Shown here: one piece after another, positions 35,188 through 58,950 of the stretch
Numbering within the stretch: the stretch's first letter is position 1
How the letters are laid out: every line of letters begins with the position of its first letter
Position numbers and translations under genes: made by a program
From: Amoebidium appalachense
Taxonomy: Eukaryota; Ichthyosporea
NCBI GenBank assembly: GCA_963693365.1
Contig: CAVNZM010000020.1
Span: forward strand, 40,957-104,956
Direction: 5' to 3'
Length of the DNA: 64,000 nt
The notes under the pieces: model-generated
Told to the model about the DNA's origin: nothing
The model's database searches: none
The model's input: the letters and a program-made list of their open reading frames with translations, nothing else

Positions 35188-35555
35188 TGTCTGCATCTCC
35201 CTCTCTATGCCTGGCAGACCTCGCCCCCCCCCCCCCCCCCCTCCCCTCCCGTTCTTTCCTCCCCCTCTCCCCCCCCCCCCCCCCAATCCCCCCATCCCCC
35301 CCCCCCCCCTCCGGTATTCACCTCCTCCCCCCCCCCCCCCCTCTGTCTGCATCTCCCTCTCTATCCCTGGCAGACCTCGCCCCCCCCCCCCCCCCCCCCC
35401 CTCCCCTCCCCGTTCTTTCCTCCCCCTCTCCCCCTCCCCGCCCCAATCCCCCATCCCCCCCCCCCCCCCCCCTCCGGTATTCATCATTACTTTATTAGAC
35501 CAATAGACACCACTCTTCCCCCTGTCTCTCCTGGCTCTTGCCAACGAATAGCCCT

Positions 35556-35590
<35 letters not shown>

Positions 35591-36323
35591 CACACACACA
35601 CACACACTCTCTCTCTCTCTCTCTCTCCCCCCCCCCCCCCCCCCCCCCCCCCCTCTCTCTCTCTCCCCCTCTCTCTCCCTCTCTCTCTCTCTCTCAGATT
35701 TGCACGCGCGTGGCAACCGTCATGTGTTGGCATGAGCATCAACGAAGCCATCACGTGGTCCAGGCCCGGTCCCCCTTTTTGACCCTCTTGTGTACCTAGA
35801 GCTCTCTCCTTCTCTCCCTATAAACACGCTTAAAATTTCTGTCCACATGCACATCTCAGTTTTTAAGTTTTATCCAAAATTTAAAAATTTATAAGTCACT
35901 GGCGGTTGGTGTTCTAACGTAGCTAATGGGACTGTGTCCTATGCACTCTTCCGGCAGCAGGTGGATGACGTTAACCAAACGTGTTAAAATAAAAATAAAA
36001 AAAATAAATAAAAAACTGGCAGTTGGGGTGGTGTGTGTGGCCGGACCAGCACAAAAGCACAACTGTTTGCCGAACTCTGTGCGTAGTATGTGCCGAACTC
36101 TGGATGCAACCACATTAGTTGCTGCCGTGTTATATGCCTGTGTGATGCTGATTGTGTGGGTGCGTGGGTGCGTGGGTGCGTGGGTGCGTGGGTGTGTGGG
36201 TGTGGGCATGTGTGCATGAGGGCATGTGTGTGAGCTTGTACGTATGAGGTGTGTGTGTGTGTGTGTGTGCCTGTTCGTGTGTTCGTGTGTGTGTGTGTGT
36301 GTGTGTGCGTGTGCGTGGCACTG

Positions 36324-36359
<36 letters not shown>

Positions 36360-36912
36360 ATGTCACGTGTGTTTGCATGCTTGCGTGTGTGTGTGCGTGC
36401 GTGCGTGCGTGCATGCGTGTGTGCGTGCGGTGCGTGTGTATACTACGTGTGTGTGTGTGTGTGTGTGTGGGTTTCGGGGGGGGAAGGGGGGGGGGGGGGG
36501 TTTGGGTTACCCCTGTGTTGTCCAGAATTTCCCTATGGTAGCAATTACGTGGGGTGAGATGAGATTGTATCCGGGGGGAAGTATCATAATCTATGTACAT
36601 CAGCATGCAGAGTTCACCCTTCATACCGGACTGCACACAATGGCACCGAGAAGTGTCTGTATAGAAGAACTGCATATTGTACGTCCGTGAGCAGAGCATT
36701 TAATGGGCAAGCGTTAGACGAGTATTCGGCATTGCCAACATTAAGGTATTAGGATGTCATTGACTCCTGATATCTATAAAAGGGGGGATGGGGGGGGGGG
36801 GGGGGGGGGGGGTGATAACTATAAAAAAAGGGGGGGTACTTGTTTTAGCCTTGTTTTAGCCTTACCTCGCCTGGGTTAAAATGGCTTGAGAGATATATTT
36901 GGGTATAATTTC

Positions 36913-36948
<36 letters not shown>

Positions 36949-38014
36949 CTGCTTACAAATGCTGGGTCATATAGTCGAACAGCGCCTGGTTGCGAACTGA
37001 CGGAGGCAAACAGAGCCACCGAGTCCTCAGGTTTTTCACCTGCGCTGACGTGAATCTCTCGTAGCAGTTGTCATTGCACCTGCAGTAGGGAGGACATATG
37101 AGAACAAATGAATACTGTACAATACCACCCCTTACGTGACGGTCATCATACTATCACAGCTAGCTATAACAGTATTTGCTCACCCATTATGCATGCCACA
37201 GGCAGCTGCAATGTAAGAATGAAGCAAGTCCCCCCACTGGTTGGCTCAGAGCTGACGAGCACCAGAACTTGAATGTGGCACACACACGGGCTTCCGCTCT
37301 AGTATTCCACTAATGATTGAATGTACGGAATGCTAGCTCAAACAGTGTCAATTTACATGCGCCGGCTCAGATGATGTGCGCCAGAAGTGTGATTTTTCTT
37401 TACCTGCAAGTCATAGCCAAGACACTTTCAATGGCTGCCTCTGACAACTTCTTTTTTGTGTCGGGCAGAAAAGGTTGCGCAGACCCTATGGGCGTGGGCG
37501 GGAATGCCCCTGTAGTAACTCGGTCCCTCTGCTGTGCCTCAGCACGGTTACGTTTTAATTTATCAGCCATCGCCGCCTTCGATCTGGCCACCCCATGTTT
37601 CCGCCGTGCCTCCACCTCTTCGATTAATCTTTTTGCATTCTCCTCTTCGGCATCCATTGCTTCTCTTGAAAAAGAAAGCTCCTCCGCACTGCCACTACCT
37701 AATTGACTGCTGCTGATTTGTCTGGTACTCGCCGGGTTGTTGCAGTTTGCTAACGTTGTGTTGTTGCATGTGTCAATACGTGTGCGTTTGCGTGCACGTG
37801 CGCAGCCATCATTAACAATGCTGCCCCGTTTTGCATTTGCATTGTTACCACTTGAGTTAGATGTGAAGTTTTGTTGTAGCTCGCCAAGAACTTTTCTAGC
37901 GTTCGGGCCTGTGGTTAACGTGTCTTTTTGTAATGGGGCTCCCTGCCTTCTACATGTCCCCACGGGCCTGACAGGGCCGCTTCTCACAATTGGGCCCATT
38001 TTACAAGCCCTCAC
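28771..38014 (-). CDS. Gene B: DUF7869-type transposase/integrase-like protein, multi-exon
   Basis: Exons I can support (minus strand, 5' to 3'): 38014-37404 (ATG start; basic RKRTR), 37079-36957, 34870-34613, 33022-32924 (5' edge uncertain), 32083-31848, and 30504-28771 (stop). Exon 1/2 joining rebuilds a Cys cluster, [13 protein letters not shown]. Exon 34870 has [12 protein letters not shown]...FYVHGN, typical of the family N-terminus. Exon 32083 has FVKCEYC and the helical HINLQR region. The last exon holds the core: [17 protein letters not shown] and [11 protein letters not shown], then about 400 residues of C-terminal domain. One or more exons between 36957 and 34870 are unresolved. Family members are widespread in algae and protists; an RNase H-like nuclease fold is inferred. 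All three acidic motifs are intact, unlike gene A. Confidence 0.78.
30559..30685 (-). repeat. Array of five 18-bp palindromes, 25-26 bp period, in gene B intron
   Basis: Units at 30559, 30584, 30609, 30634 and 30660; the consensus is TCCTAGTTACAACTAGGA. TGACGTCA follows units 4 and 5. The array ends 54 nt before the 3' splice site at 30505-30506 of gene B. The same motif family is at 51946-52186. Confidence 0.9.
30961..31796 (+). repeat. Two-copy ~400-bp duplication inside gene B intron
   Basis: 30961-31412 and 31413-31796 share in order: CAAGTGCTTGCGCACAC, a CA run, C tract, CCCTCCTCCACGA.AACATG, G tract, GACTGTGTGGTTGTGGTTG, GT run, GAATGTGCGTGCGTGGGTG, and ATGATGGTGGTGGTGGTGATGG. Copies differ mainly in repeat lengths. 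Confidence 0.85.
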
Positions 38015-39462
38015 CTATACGTAATTTCCTCTGTTCATATGCTTGAGACGATAGATTAGAATCCCATGCACTTGAAAATGTCACAAACACAAGTCGTTAC
38101 TGGGTACGTGTGGCACATGGGTGGTCTCGCATGTATGCTAATACTAGTTGTCAGGTTCCCCTGGGAGCATGCAGATCTGTTTTGGTGCATCTTTCGCCAG
38201 TCAAACATAGCCAAGACACAATGCTTTGATTGGCAGGATATTTTTTATCCAGTCTGGCGCGGTGACATGCCGCACAACAGAATGTGTGCCTAATGGTTCA
38301 TAAAAAGGAATCTTTCAAGTGTGAAAATATGGTAGTGTGTCATTGTGGCATAAATGAGTCAACGTAACATATTTTGTAGTAGAAAAGTTCTGGAGATGTA
38401 CGAAAATGGAGCCCGTACCTCCTGCTGTTGAACATGTTTTGGAAAAAACCAAACAAAGAAAAAGACACCTAAAGCCACATTGCCACCGCGCTAGGACAAC
38501 AGTGTCCTAGTTGGCGCTGGGGTGGCAAAAGGCCAACTCGCATTTTCTTATTGGCCGAGCCTACGCCGTTCAAAGAGTGGAAGTTACCAAAATTCCTCAG
38601 CCATGATCAGATCGTAAGACACACGACTATTGACAGTATAGTGATTATTGCAATAACTCACATGATAAGAGATAAACATTGTTATTAGAGTCCCTAATTA
38701 ACAACAACAAAAAAAAAAGAAGTGAAAAAAATAAAATAAAAAGGAAGTAAACGTACATCAGAAAGGATCTAAGCACCCTTGACATGATCATAACCCTAGT
38801 AGCGGCTAGGAAACTCGCACGATTTATGCCACCAACCAATCAGACTCATGGGAACGCACGAGGCCAACCCGTGCAAACCTTTCGAGCCTTCATTTATTCC
38901 GTAAAACTAGAATTGGCGTGCCTAGAATATTCCATGTATAAATTATTTATTATTTCTTTGATTCTGGCAATGGATATTCAGTCCGAGAAGACAGCAGAGA
39001 TGTTTAGAATGCACTCTAAAGTAGCTGAAATTTGGTTCGGGATCGACGTGCATTTCATTCATCCAATAGGAAGCAGAGATCTAAGATGCTGTATCATGCA
39101 GTATGTGTATTCAAAGCCAATCAGAATGAAGAAACATATGGGGCTCGAAATTATTTCTCTGACATACCGTAGAATTGGAGTATCCTTTGGATTTACAGCT
39201 CATACAGTAACTGCCATGTGTGTAGACCAATATATGCCTACATATGCAGACACATATGAAATTCTATTTGATACTCTAACATTATGCAAACATCCTTGTT
39301 AAATTATTACAATGTACATTGAAGTTAGGGCCGAGTTTGACGCCGCCGGGTCGGCTTAAGAATCTTACAACCCTTTCGTGGATATAGCCGGCTTGCGCAC
39401 CGCTGTCCCTCATTTGCAGTTGCAGTGGTTTCGTTGAGATTCATACCATAGCTTCTTTAAAA
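38015..39462. other. Divergent intergenic region between gene B and the 280-aa gene
   Basis: No credible coding content. It carries CCAAT/ATTGG boxes (38228, 38546, 38836, 39063, 39117), a hairpin at 38482-38526 and one palindrome-like unit (CCCTAGTAGCGGCTAGGA) near 38793. Both flanking genes start here and run outward, so promoter elements are expected. Confidence 0.55.
38482..38526 (+). repeat. Imperfect hairpin with CTAGGACA/TGTCCTAG core
   Basis: The inner stem CTAGGACA-ACAG-TGTCCTAG is extended by GCG/CGC and GCCACC/GGTGGC with small bulges. The core uses the same CTAGGA/TCCTAG half-sites as the intronic palindrome arrays. Confidence 0.6.
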
Positions 39463-40305
39463 ATGTCCGTGAAAGGCGCCGGCACGCGCCCTGTCAAGCG
39501 TCCCGCTGAGGACACTCCCACGCCCACGGCCACGCTCACAAAGAGACCACGCCGGGGGCAGAAAAATTTGTCCGGGCAGTTCGATTCGGAAAAGGTGGCC
39601 CGCATTTTCCATGATGTAGCCGAGGCAGCGTTACCCAACGACGAAGAGCCCTCTCTGTTTGCCTTTGGGATAGCGGTGTACGGCTTGGTACTTCGGCAGG
39701 GTGGAAACGCCCGCATCAGCGACTTTTTGGGGTTTGAAAACTCCGACGCAATGGGCGATGATGGCGAATACAGATCCCACGTTCGGCCGGTCACCGTTTT
39801 GCTCTACTACTGGGTTGATGAAGATGCCTCGAAACAATTTCACGATCGGGCTTCGAAGCCAGCAGGGGGCCTAACGTGCGAGCAAATTGCCCAGCAGCTG
39901 CAGTCCGGCGACGAACCACTGCTCGAGTGCCACGTCCTTCATGTCGAGTCCATCGTCGAAGCTAGCCTGACTGAAGACAGCACTGACATAGACTTCGTTC
40001 TGGTAGGAGCGCCGTTGTACCTGCGGTCAGGGGTTGTAGCAGAGTTGAAAGAAACCCGTCAATGCCCTCGGTACGACATCACTTTACCCGCCACCGACTT
40101 CCTTCCGGCTGTTCCCGACAACTGGGTGCCAGTGGCCAACGAGTTTGCAGTCACCATTACGGATATGGACGGCCACGAGGCCTTCTGTGAATGGTACGTT
40201 GAGTGTCCTGGGAGTGAAAGTTTAGCTATGGGCAGTTATTTTAAGCTAAACAAAGCAGTGCACCTGCATGCTACAAACGTTACACATACAAGTACACAAA
40301 ACTAG
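39463..40305 (+). CDS. Unrecognised 280-aa protein with N-terminal NLS
   Basis: ATG at 39463 in an A-rich context (TTTAAAAATGTC), TAG at 40303-40305. The N-terminus has a bipartite basic signal (VKRPAEDTP...TKRPRRGQK). The remainder is a mixed alpha/beta acidic protein with FDSEKVARIFHDVAE, a possible small helical domain (LFAFGIAVYGLVLRQ) and strand-rich segments (LLECHVLHVESIVEASL). There are no zinc ligands or catalytic signatures I know. A perfect donor-like GTACGT lies at 40196 in the frame, so the 3' end could instead be spliced and might lead into gene C; the unspliced ORF is the simplest reading. Confidence 0.6.
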   Translation: MSVKGAGTRPVKRPAEDTPTPTATLTKRPRRGQKNLSGQFDSEKVARIFHDVAEAALPNDEEPSLFAFGIAVYGLVLRQGGNARISDFLGFENSDAMGDDGEYRSHVRPVTVLLYYWVDEDASKQFHDRASKPAGGLTCEQIAQQLQSGDEPLLECHVLHVESIVEASLTEDSTDIDFVLVGAPLYLRSGVVAELKETRQCPRYDITLPATDFLPAVPDNWVPVANEFAVTITDMDGHEAFCEWYVECPGSESLAMGSYFKLNKAVHLHATNVTHTSTQN

Positions 40306-40410
40306 AAATGCTCTACCCTACTTTCGCGTCGTATGATGTATTTATTCTTACTTCTTTAGACCAATTGATGCCACTCTTCCCCATGTCTCTCTCCTCGCTC
40401 TTTCCACCAA

Positions 40411-41180
<770 letters not shown>

Positions 41181-41366
41181 TTTTTTCCTCCCTCTCTCCC
41201 TCCCTCCTTCCCTTCACCCTCTTATCCCGGTGCCCCTTTTCTACGTTGAGTTCCTCACAGTTTATCCTCACTTACCTTTTTTCTGCTTCTCCTTCACGTC
41301 ACCTATGCCTCCTATCCCCCCCCCCCCCGCCCCTCCCACACATGTGTACACGTAGTTCCATATATA

Positions 41367-41723
41367 TCAACCAACACTCTTCAGTGTGCGCGCCTTCAAA
41401 CACGCGCACGTGTTTGGCCTGGCAACTGTCTCACTACCCGCTGCCGGGGGCCCTGCAGCAGGGCTGGCTGCTGTGTCTGTGCGAGTGTTTGTGTAGGGTG
41501 TGCTTGTGTGTAGGGGGGGGTCGGCTAAAGCCCCCGTGGCATTGGTATTGGTTGTTTTGGGTAAAAGGGTGGAAATTAATTCCTGTTTGAACTCATCGAC
41601 AGCACCATCAATATTTGCAGAAAAATCATTCTTTATTTTTTTTGCAGCTTTCTCCACTTGGCCCATAAAATCGAAAGCACTAGCGAGCCTGGTACGGCCG
41701 TCCTCCCCGTCGAGGGCGGACAT
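41367..41723 (-). CDS. Unrecognised 118-aa protein
   Basis: ATG at 41723 (MSALDGEDGRTRLASAFDFM), with an amphipathic helical first half (VEKAAKKIKNDFSANIDGAVDEFKQ, split here only for reading) and a Thr/Ala/Pro-rich low-complexity tail with three Cys. CCAAT boxes lie at 41856-41866 and 41893 upstream on its own strand. No family is recognised. It could be a first exon rather than a whole gene, as no good 3' structure is visible. Confidence 0.4.
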   Translation of the reverse strand: MSALDGEDGRTRLASAFDFMGQVEKAAKKIKNDFSANIDGAVDEFKQELISTLLPKTTNTNATGALADPPLHTSTPYTNTRTDTAASPAAGPPAAGSETVARPNTCACLKARTLKSVG

Positions 41724-41937
41724 TTTTCCAACTCATTAACTACTAAGGGCTGAGTAGATGCCGCACAGATGTTGTTAGGAAAGGCCGAACTGGTAAAGAA
41801 AGGCCCTGCTGAGAGGGGCCCCGTGTGTGCCCATGGAACTCGTGTGCCATGCTGTCCAATGATTGGCCTAAAAGCCCGCCTCGGCCCTGCAGCCAATCAC
41901 TGATGATGCTCATGAAACTATCTCGCAGCCCCTTTCC

Positions 41938-41980
<43 letters not shown>

Positions 41981-42053
41981 AGGGATAGTCCCGGGGGAGG
42001 GGGGGAGGGGGAGGGGGGGTTTCAAGGTGGTCACGGTGGTGGTGGTGGTGTGT

Positions 42054-42109
<56 letters not shown>

Positions 42110-42454
42110 CTAGCGAAAAAATCTTAAGGATAGACTGGAAGGTCCAGCCGGCTAGAATCTTAAATTTTCCAAAATTTCTAGCGCTACAATCCTAATTTCG
42201 GAAAATCTTAAATTTAGTCGACCCCTGTATGTTTGTTAAATAGAAGACACCTATCGAACTGCAAAGCCACACGGGTGAATTGTTGTGCACATTCCCCAAT
42301 GTTGATACAGCTGCAAATCAGAAATTAAGTCATCTGAAGCTAAAACATTACACTTACTTCTGTTCCTTCTTCCATCTACACACCCTATGTGACACCGTGC
42401 TTGCTATCTAGACCCTGCATTAAGAGTATAAATATTAACAAATGTATTTTCCAG
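41724..42454. other. Intergenic/5' region of gene C; no exon identified
   Basis: Contains a 39-base A run (41941-41979), GGTGGT repeats and a G tract (42069-42109), then about 340 bp of ordinary sequence. Gene C needs at least one exon upstream of 42455, but none is convincing here. Confidence 0.5.
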
Positions 42455-52962
<10,508 letters not shown>

Positions 52963-53806
52963 CACGGTGATCACAACATCTTAAAGCTTTAACCTCAATC
53001 CGATCCTTAGGCATGCTCTACCACACTATATACTTTGTGAACCATACTGTTTGAATTAATGAATGGGTAGCGAAGGGGAGGAGGCAATCTTTCCTTGTTT
53101 GTCTTCATGGGTTAGCGTTGGAATGTGATGGTAAGTTGTGATTGATGTGATAGTAAGTTAGATAGGTTGTATTGTATAACCCTTTACTTTGTATATTGTA
53201 TGTGATGTTTCACGTGTAGACTGATGCTCATACCACTTCTCTTTTGAACTCTTTCCAAAGTCACAGGATGGCCTGCCTGATTGAGAGCGTTCTTCAGCTC
53301 TATTATGTTACATTGGGCTTCTTTGCCTGTAATAGTTGTGAACATCATGTCGGTCAGTTAGCCGGAATTTGTAAAGCACCCTGTTTAAGGATGTATTGTG
53401 TAAGACTTATCTCATATTTTATTCACAATGTGCATTAAACAATGCCCATACAATTGCAAAACTCCAAATTGCTGTTGTGGAACTACCGTACCCAGCTCCG
53501 TTCTTTAACCAGCATGTCGCTTGTTTGCTACCCCTCATAAACTGTGATACTTCACCTGAAAGATAATGTGCTATCGTGGCTTGCTATGTGGTCGAAATAA
53601 CTTATATCGCTGTTTGCAAACGGACACCCAACAGTTAAAACGTTGATAAATATATAATTGGATGCTTCCAAAGATGTTTGGGTCGCATTCCATGCACATC
53701 CTAGTTTGGGTCCTAGTGTGCCTAATAGAGATACAATATACATTTTTACAAAATATATAAGGGATAACCGAGCATTTCCATAGAAAACACCCAGATCTCA
53801 AAAGTC
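52963..53806. other. Convergent intergenic region between genes C and D
   Basis: Low-repeat, AT-richer sequence between the gene C stop and the gene D stop, expected to hold both 3' UTRs. No coding content or C/G tract is seen, in contrast with the introns on either side. Confidence 0.6.
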
Positions 53807-55063
53807 CTAAGTACCCTCCTCCCACTGCGAGGGCACCTCTAGGAGGTATTTTAAAATCATGTCACTAACTAGTGCGCTCGGCCTTTGGCTCTGAGGGGAT
53901 TTCCGGTCATTCGTGCCAAACGGGTCGAATCGGGCCTCCTCGTCGTGTGAGTTTAGCATGTCCATGCTTCCTTTAACTTTGACGTTGGGTGGTTGGAGGC
54001 CGGAGCTTAGGTTTCCGTTTTTGGAACGAGGTTTTGAGAGTGGGTGGTTGGGAGGGACTTTGGACGGGGTTTGGGATGGTTCCTGTGGGGGTGGTGGACG
54101 TGTGAGATGTGTGTGTATGTGTGGAGGGGGGGGGGGGGGGGGGGGGGAAGGGGGGGAGTGGGTTGGTGGGTGGTGTGTGTGTGGGGGGGGGGGGGAAGGG
54201 GCGTGGGGTGGGGGGAGGAGTGGGTGGGTGGGTGTGTTGGGGAGTGGGGGAGTGGGTGAGTGGGCGGGTGGGGGGGGGGGGGGGGGGGGGGGGTAGTTGC
54301 GTGTGTGGGTGGTTGAGTATGTGTGTGGATGTGGGTGTGTGTGTTCGGGCGTGCGGTGGGTGGGTGTGCATTCGTGGGATTATGTATTTGCGGGTTCGTG
54401 AGGGCGGGAATCCGTGCATGCATATGTGTGAGTGTGTGTGTTTTCGTGTACGTGTGCATGTGTGTGTGTGTAGTGTGTCGTGGGTAGAGGGTCCAGTTAG
54501 AACACGTTTACGGATTACCCAAGTGTACACTCACGACAAACAACCACATGCTAGTTTGCAAGGGGAAGGGGGAGGGGGAAGAAGGGAGGGGGGCGGGAGA
54601 GGGGGGGGAAAGGTGGTGGTGGTGGTGGTGGTGGTGGTGGGGGGGGGGGGGGGGGGAAGGGGGACACACCTCTGATGATTCATCGTCCGAGTTACTGCAG
54701 CTACTTCGGGCCAACATATCGGCACGTGACGTTTGGTCTGGGGGGTGTACCCCCTTGACTCGTCGGAGAATCGAACGCATGCTCGTGGTGAGCTTGACCT
54801 GTGGGTGAGCGGGGGGGGGGGGGGGGGGGGGAGAGGGGGGGAGGAGGGGGGGAAAGGGGGGGGGGGGGGAGGAGGATGGGGGGGGGGAGGAGGAGGGGGG
54901 AGGGGGGGGGAGGGAGGAGGGCCGGGGGGGGGGGGGGGGGGGGGGGGGGGGTTTCAGGTTAGAATGTTCTACAAACCACGATGTGCGATTCCATGATGGA
55001 CAACACAGGGGAAATTTTGCGAAGTACACATACTGAGTATGCATCATAAGCGGCAGCTGCGGG

Positions 55064-55101
<38 letters not shown>

Positions 55102-57341
55102 AAAAGCGGTTTCGATTACCGAATCCTGAACCCCGTCTTTACCCCCTCCCCTCCCCAAAAAAATAAAAATAAAAAATAAAATAAAATAAAATAAAATAAA
55201 ATAACTTAGTACCACCGTAACTTCGTAGTGGAAGGATAACAAACATACACCCAGAAGGTTGCTTTTTTTTTCTTTCCTTTTTTTGTGTGTGTGTGTGGGG
55301 GGGGGGGGGGGGGGGGGGGGGGGGATTATACACTTTCTGGCTCGTAAAGGTTCTCATATATTGCCACAGAAGAAAAGAAGGGCATGGAACATAATTCCCT
55401 CACTGTGGGGTAGTCCTTGCGGCTGCCTTGTAGAATCGACTGGATGATCTGTAGCCAATGAAAAGGGGGAAATGAGCGGAGCTTTCAGCCATAGGCAGGC
55501 ATGAAATTATTTTCAATATAATGACTTTTCCAAAAATTGCACGAAAGTTGGCTTTGTTTTTGTATATCTCGTACTTTCCATAAATATTTGAATGCTTTTT
55601 TCGAATATTTCTCTGTAAGATGTCCGTATCATGCTTACCATCCACAATATGTGGTGTGCGCTTGTATGTCTATGTGTGTGTGTGTGTGTGTGTGTGTGCC
55701 TGCCTGTCAGTACTTGCTTGCCGGTGTGTGTGAATTTGTCTGCACGTGCGTCTGTGTATGTATCAACGAACCAGGGTACGGGGGGGGAAGGAAGGGAGGG
55801 GAGAGGGGCGGGGGGGGGGGGATGGAGAGGGGGAGGTGGGAGGGGAGGGAGAGGGGGATGATTATGCATTAGAGGGTTGGAAACATGGGGGAGACACCAA
55901 CGAACAAAATGCAAAACGACGGGCGGGGGAGGGGGGGGGTTTGAATGCGTCAAAAAGTACGAACTACACAAGAACAAACGGATAACACGATGCAGAAGGC
56001 AAGCCATACAAAAAGAGTATGCATAATAAGCAGAGCCCATCCTCAGGGGGGGGCCACGTCATCCACAGTACCCGAGTTTCGACCTATTCCCCTCGTTAAC
56101 GAAACCCCACTCAGATACTGTTTCACTTGAACATGAGTAGCTCACCCGTCTTGATCAGAGACGAGCAGGGTTGCTTATGCAGGCAAGGGCAGTGGGAAAG
56201 GCCGGGGGTTAAAGTTGCAGCAGTAAGCAGAAGCAAGAAAAATATAGATAGGAACTCAGGAGACGGGGCTTCTAGGAAGCTCCCCCGTCGATACCTAAGT
56301 CGATACTTCCCTGGCTAACATACTACACCAGCTGAAAAGAATTAAGTCCCGAAGGCCGCAGAATTCGCAATCAGAGGGGAAAATATGAGATTTGACCCAC
56401 GCCGCAGGGTAGTAACACGCTTACTAGGGCAGAACTTTATCGTCTTCGAACGGAAAGCTATGCCCCCGGATGTCAGCCGGAAATATGGTATCACCCAGGG
56501 AAGGGGGGGGGGGGGGAGAGGGGGGAGAGGGGGGGGGGGGGGGGGGACGACCTCGCGAAGGCGGTTGCTTGAATGTGGAGGTATGTACTTAGGATGTGGT
56601 CGGTCGGGTTCAAACCCTGTGATTGGTGGACAGGTTTAGAAATACTTGCACGTGGGGAGAGAGGTGTATGGTATGAGAAAAAGGCAAAGCTGTTGTTTCT
56701 ATGCGCACGGGAAGGGCACTTGATAGGTAGTACATGCCTACTTTTTGTACGTGTCTGATGCGGTTTGGCTGGGGGTAGTCAGCTTGGGGAATGGGTAGGA
56801 CATAGCCGGTGTATGGAAGGAGAGTGGGTGTGCGGGTGGGTGGGTGGCTGGGTGTTTTTTTTTTTTTTTTTTTTTTGTGGGGGGGGGGGGGGGGGGGAGG
56901 GGAAGGGGGAGGGGGGGGGGGGGGGGGGGAAGGGGGGGAGTGAAGTTGAGTGAGAGTGTGAGGGGGGAGGGGGGAGGGGGGAAGGAGGGAAGGGGGGTAA
57001 GGGGGGGTTGTGACTAACATCAGAAACAAACTGGCATGTGAATTTTTTGGGTGTGCAGGTGGCCTACTTGTGTCTTAGGGGGCTGAAGGGCAAAAAAATA
57101 GGAAACACAAAAAAATACAAAAGGAACGAAAGTAGAGTGCAACATAGGTCATGACAGCAAACCATATCGTTCCATTAAACAAAGGGGGGAGGGGAGGGAG
57201 GGGAGGGGGGGGGGGGGGGGGGGGGAGCCATGATATTTGAAGAAGAAAAAACGGGAGGGGGGAGGAAAGGGGAGGGGACACGGGGCGTGCGGGGTATGGG
57301 GACCATGGGATGTGATTACTAGAGGTTGGAGAACACACACA

Positions 57342-57376
<35 letters not shown>

Positions 57377-57587
57377 AGGAAGAGAGAAACAGACCAACTC
57401 AATTCCACAACATAAACCGAAACAGGGGGGGGGGGGGGGGGGGGGGTCAGGTTTTCCTTCTTCTTTCTCTCTTTTCTGTTCTTTATCTCTTTCTTTCTTT
57501 CTCTTTCTTTCTTGCTCATTCCTTCTTTTCTTCTTTCTTTCTTTCTTTCTTTTCTTTTCTTTTTTTTATTTTTTTCTTTTCTTTTTT

Positions 57588-57650
<63 letters not shown>

Positions 57651-57819
57651 ATACCAAAAGCCATCTCAAACAGCACGTGACCAAATGAAATGACGTCGAG
57701 GATGCGGAGAGATAGAGAGCTGAGATCGGCCCTCGGGTAACGGGATATGAGGTAGGGGTCTTGGCCTAGAAGGGTGTTCTCTAGACCACACAGTCTGGGC
57801 GTGTGTGTGATGTGTGAAG

Positions 57820-57853
<34 letters not shown>

Positions 57854-58436
57854 AGACGGGGGGAAGGGGAGGAGGGGTGGGTGGATGGGTGCTTGTGAAG
57901 TTGGGGGGGAGAAGGGGGGTTAAGGTTGGAAAAGGGGTTGGGTGAGTGGGTAGGCGGCAGGCGGGCGGGGGGGGGGGGGGGGGGGGGGGGGTGAGTGGGT
58001 GAGTGTGTGTGTTGTGTGTGGGTGAGCGCATGTGAGCTTATGCACTGGCGTGTGTGACACTGTGTGTGTGCGTGTGCGTGTATCTGCGTGTGCATGGATG
58101 TGCGTGTGCGTGTATGTGCGCGTACGTGTACGTGTATGTATGTGTGTGTGCGCGCATGCGCATGTGCATGTGTGGATGTATGGTGGGTGTGTGTGCGAGA
58201 AGTGCGCCCCGCACGTTCAAGTTCATGTGTGTGTTTGCAACTGGGTGTCAAGGAAGGGCCTCCATATACACTACAGGGAACCGAAGCACACATTCATGAC
58301 AGACAACACAAAGCAGAGTGCAGCGCACACATAAAGAGTCTGCATAAAAAGCTGAGCCTGCGGGGGAGGGGCAGAGGCGGGGGGGTATATTTGAGCGTAG
58401 CACACCATACAAACTAACAAGATAAGCAATATATAT

Positions 58437-58475
<39 letters not shown>

Positions 58476-58495
58476 ACACACACATACATACATAC

Positions 58496-58588
<93 letters not shown>

Positions 58589-58950
58589 GCAGAGCGTGGT
58601 AGAATTGCACTAAAAAGACCAAACAGGTAGACGTCCGATTGTACACCCCCACAAGAACATAACATGGGGGGTTGCTTGTGGTGTGTCGAGGCATCATGGG
58701 TGGTAGCGGTTCCGGTGGTGACATTACTGGATAGAAGGGGACGGAAAGGGGGGGAGGGGAAGCGGGAAATGTGAAGGAAGAAAGGACATGGGCAGAGAAA
58801 GGGTGGGTGGGTGGGAGGAGAGGGGAGGGGGAAGGGTGGGGGCGGAGGGGGGGAGGTGACTTACTTGATGGTGTTTGTGACGGAGAGGAGAACGTTTCCT
58901 GTGTGAAGGTGGCCGTAGGGAAAAGGCCGACTCTGAATGAAAAGGAGACC
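53807..58950 (-). CDS. Gene D: PXK-like pseudokinase, C-terminal half, six exons
   Basis: Minus-strand exons: 58950-58865, 57794-57655, 56616-56552, 55448-55332, 54798-54670, 54082-53807 (TAG). All are GT-AG with agreeing phases, about 271 residues. Kinase landmarks: FPYGHLHTGNVLL replaces the HRD catalytic loop, LENTLLGQDPY replaces the DFG region, DVISFGHVLFEMAFG is subdomain IX, YPTVRELCSMPFF is the RPT.ELL.HPFF-like subdomain XI, then LTTSMRSILRRVK and a 92-codon Ser/Pro-rich tail. The YGHLH.GNV loop and lack of DFG match the PXK/Slob-type PX-domain kinase-like family, whose animal members act in endosomal trafficking and are weak or inactive kinases. The N-terminal lobe and any PX domain should lie right of 58950 but were not found. 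Confidence 0.82.

Noticed and set aside
38784-39302. 172-codon plus-strand ORF before the 280-aa gene
   Set aside because: It spans CCAAT-box-rich promoter-like sequence, has no recognisable domain and mixed composition; chance ORF more likely.
54955-55060. Extra exon of gene D between 55332 and 54798
   Set aside because: It can be translated, but phases of the flanking exons already join directly and PXK-like alignment continues without it.
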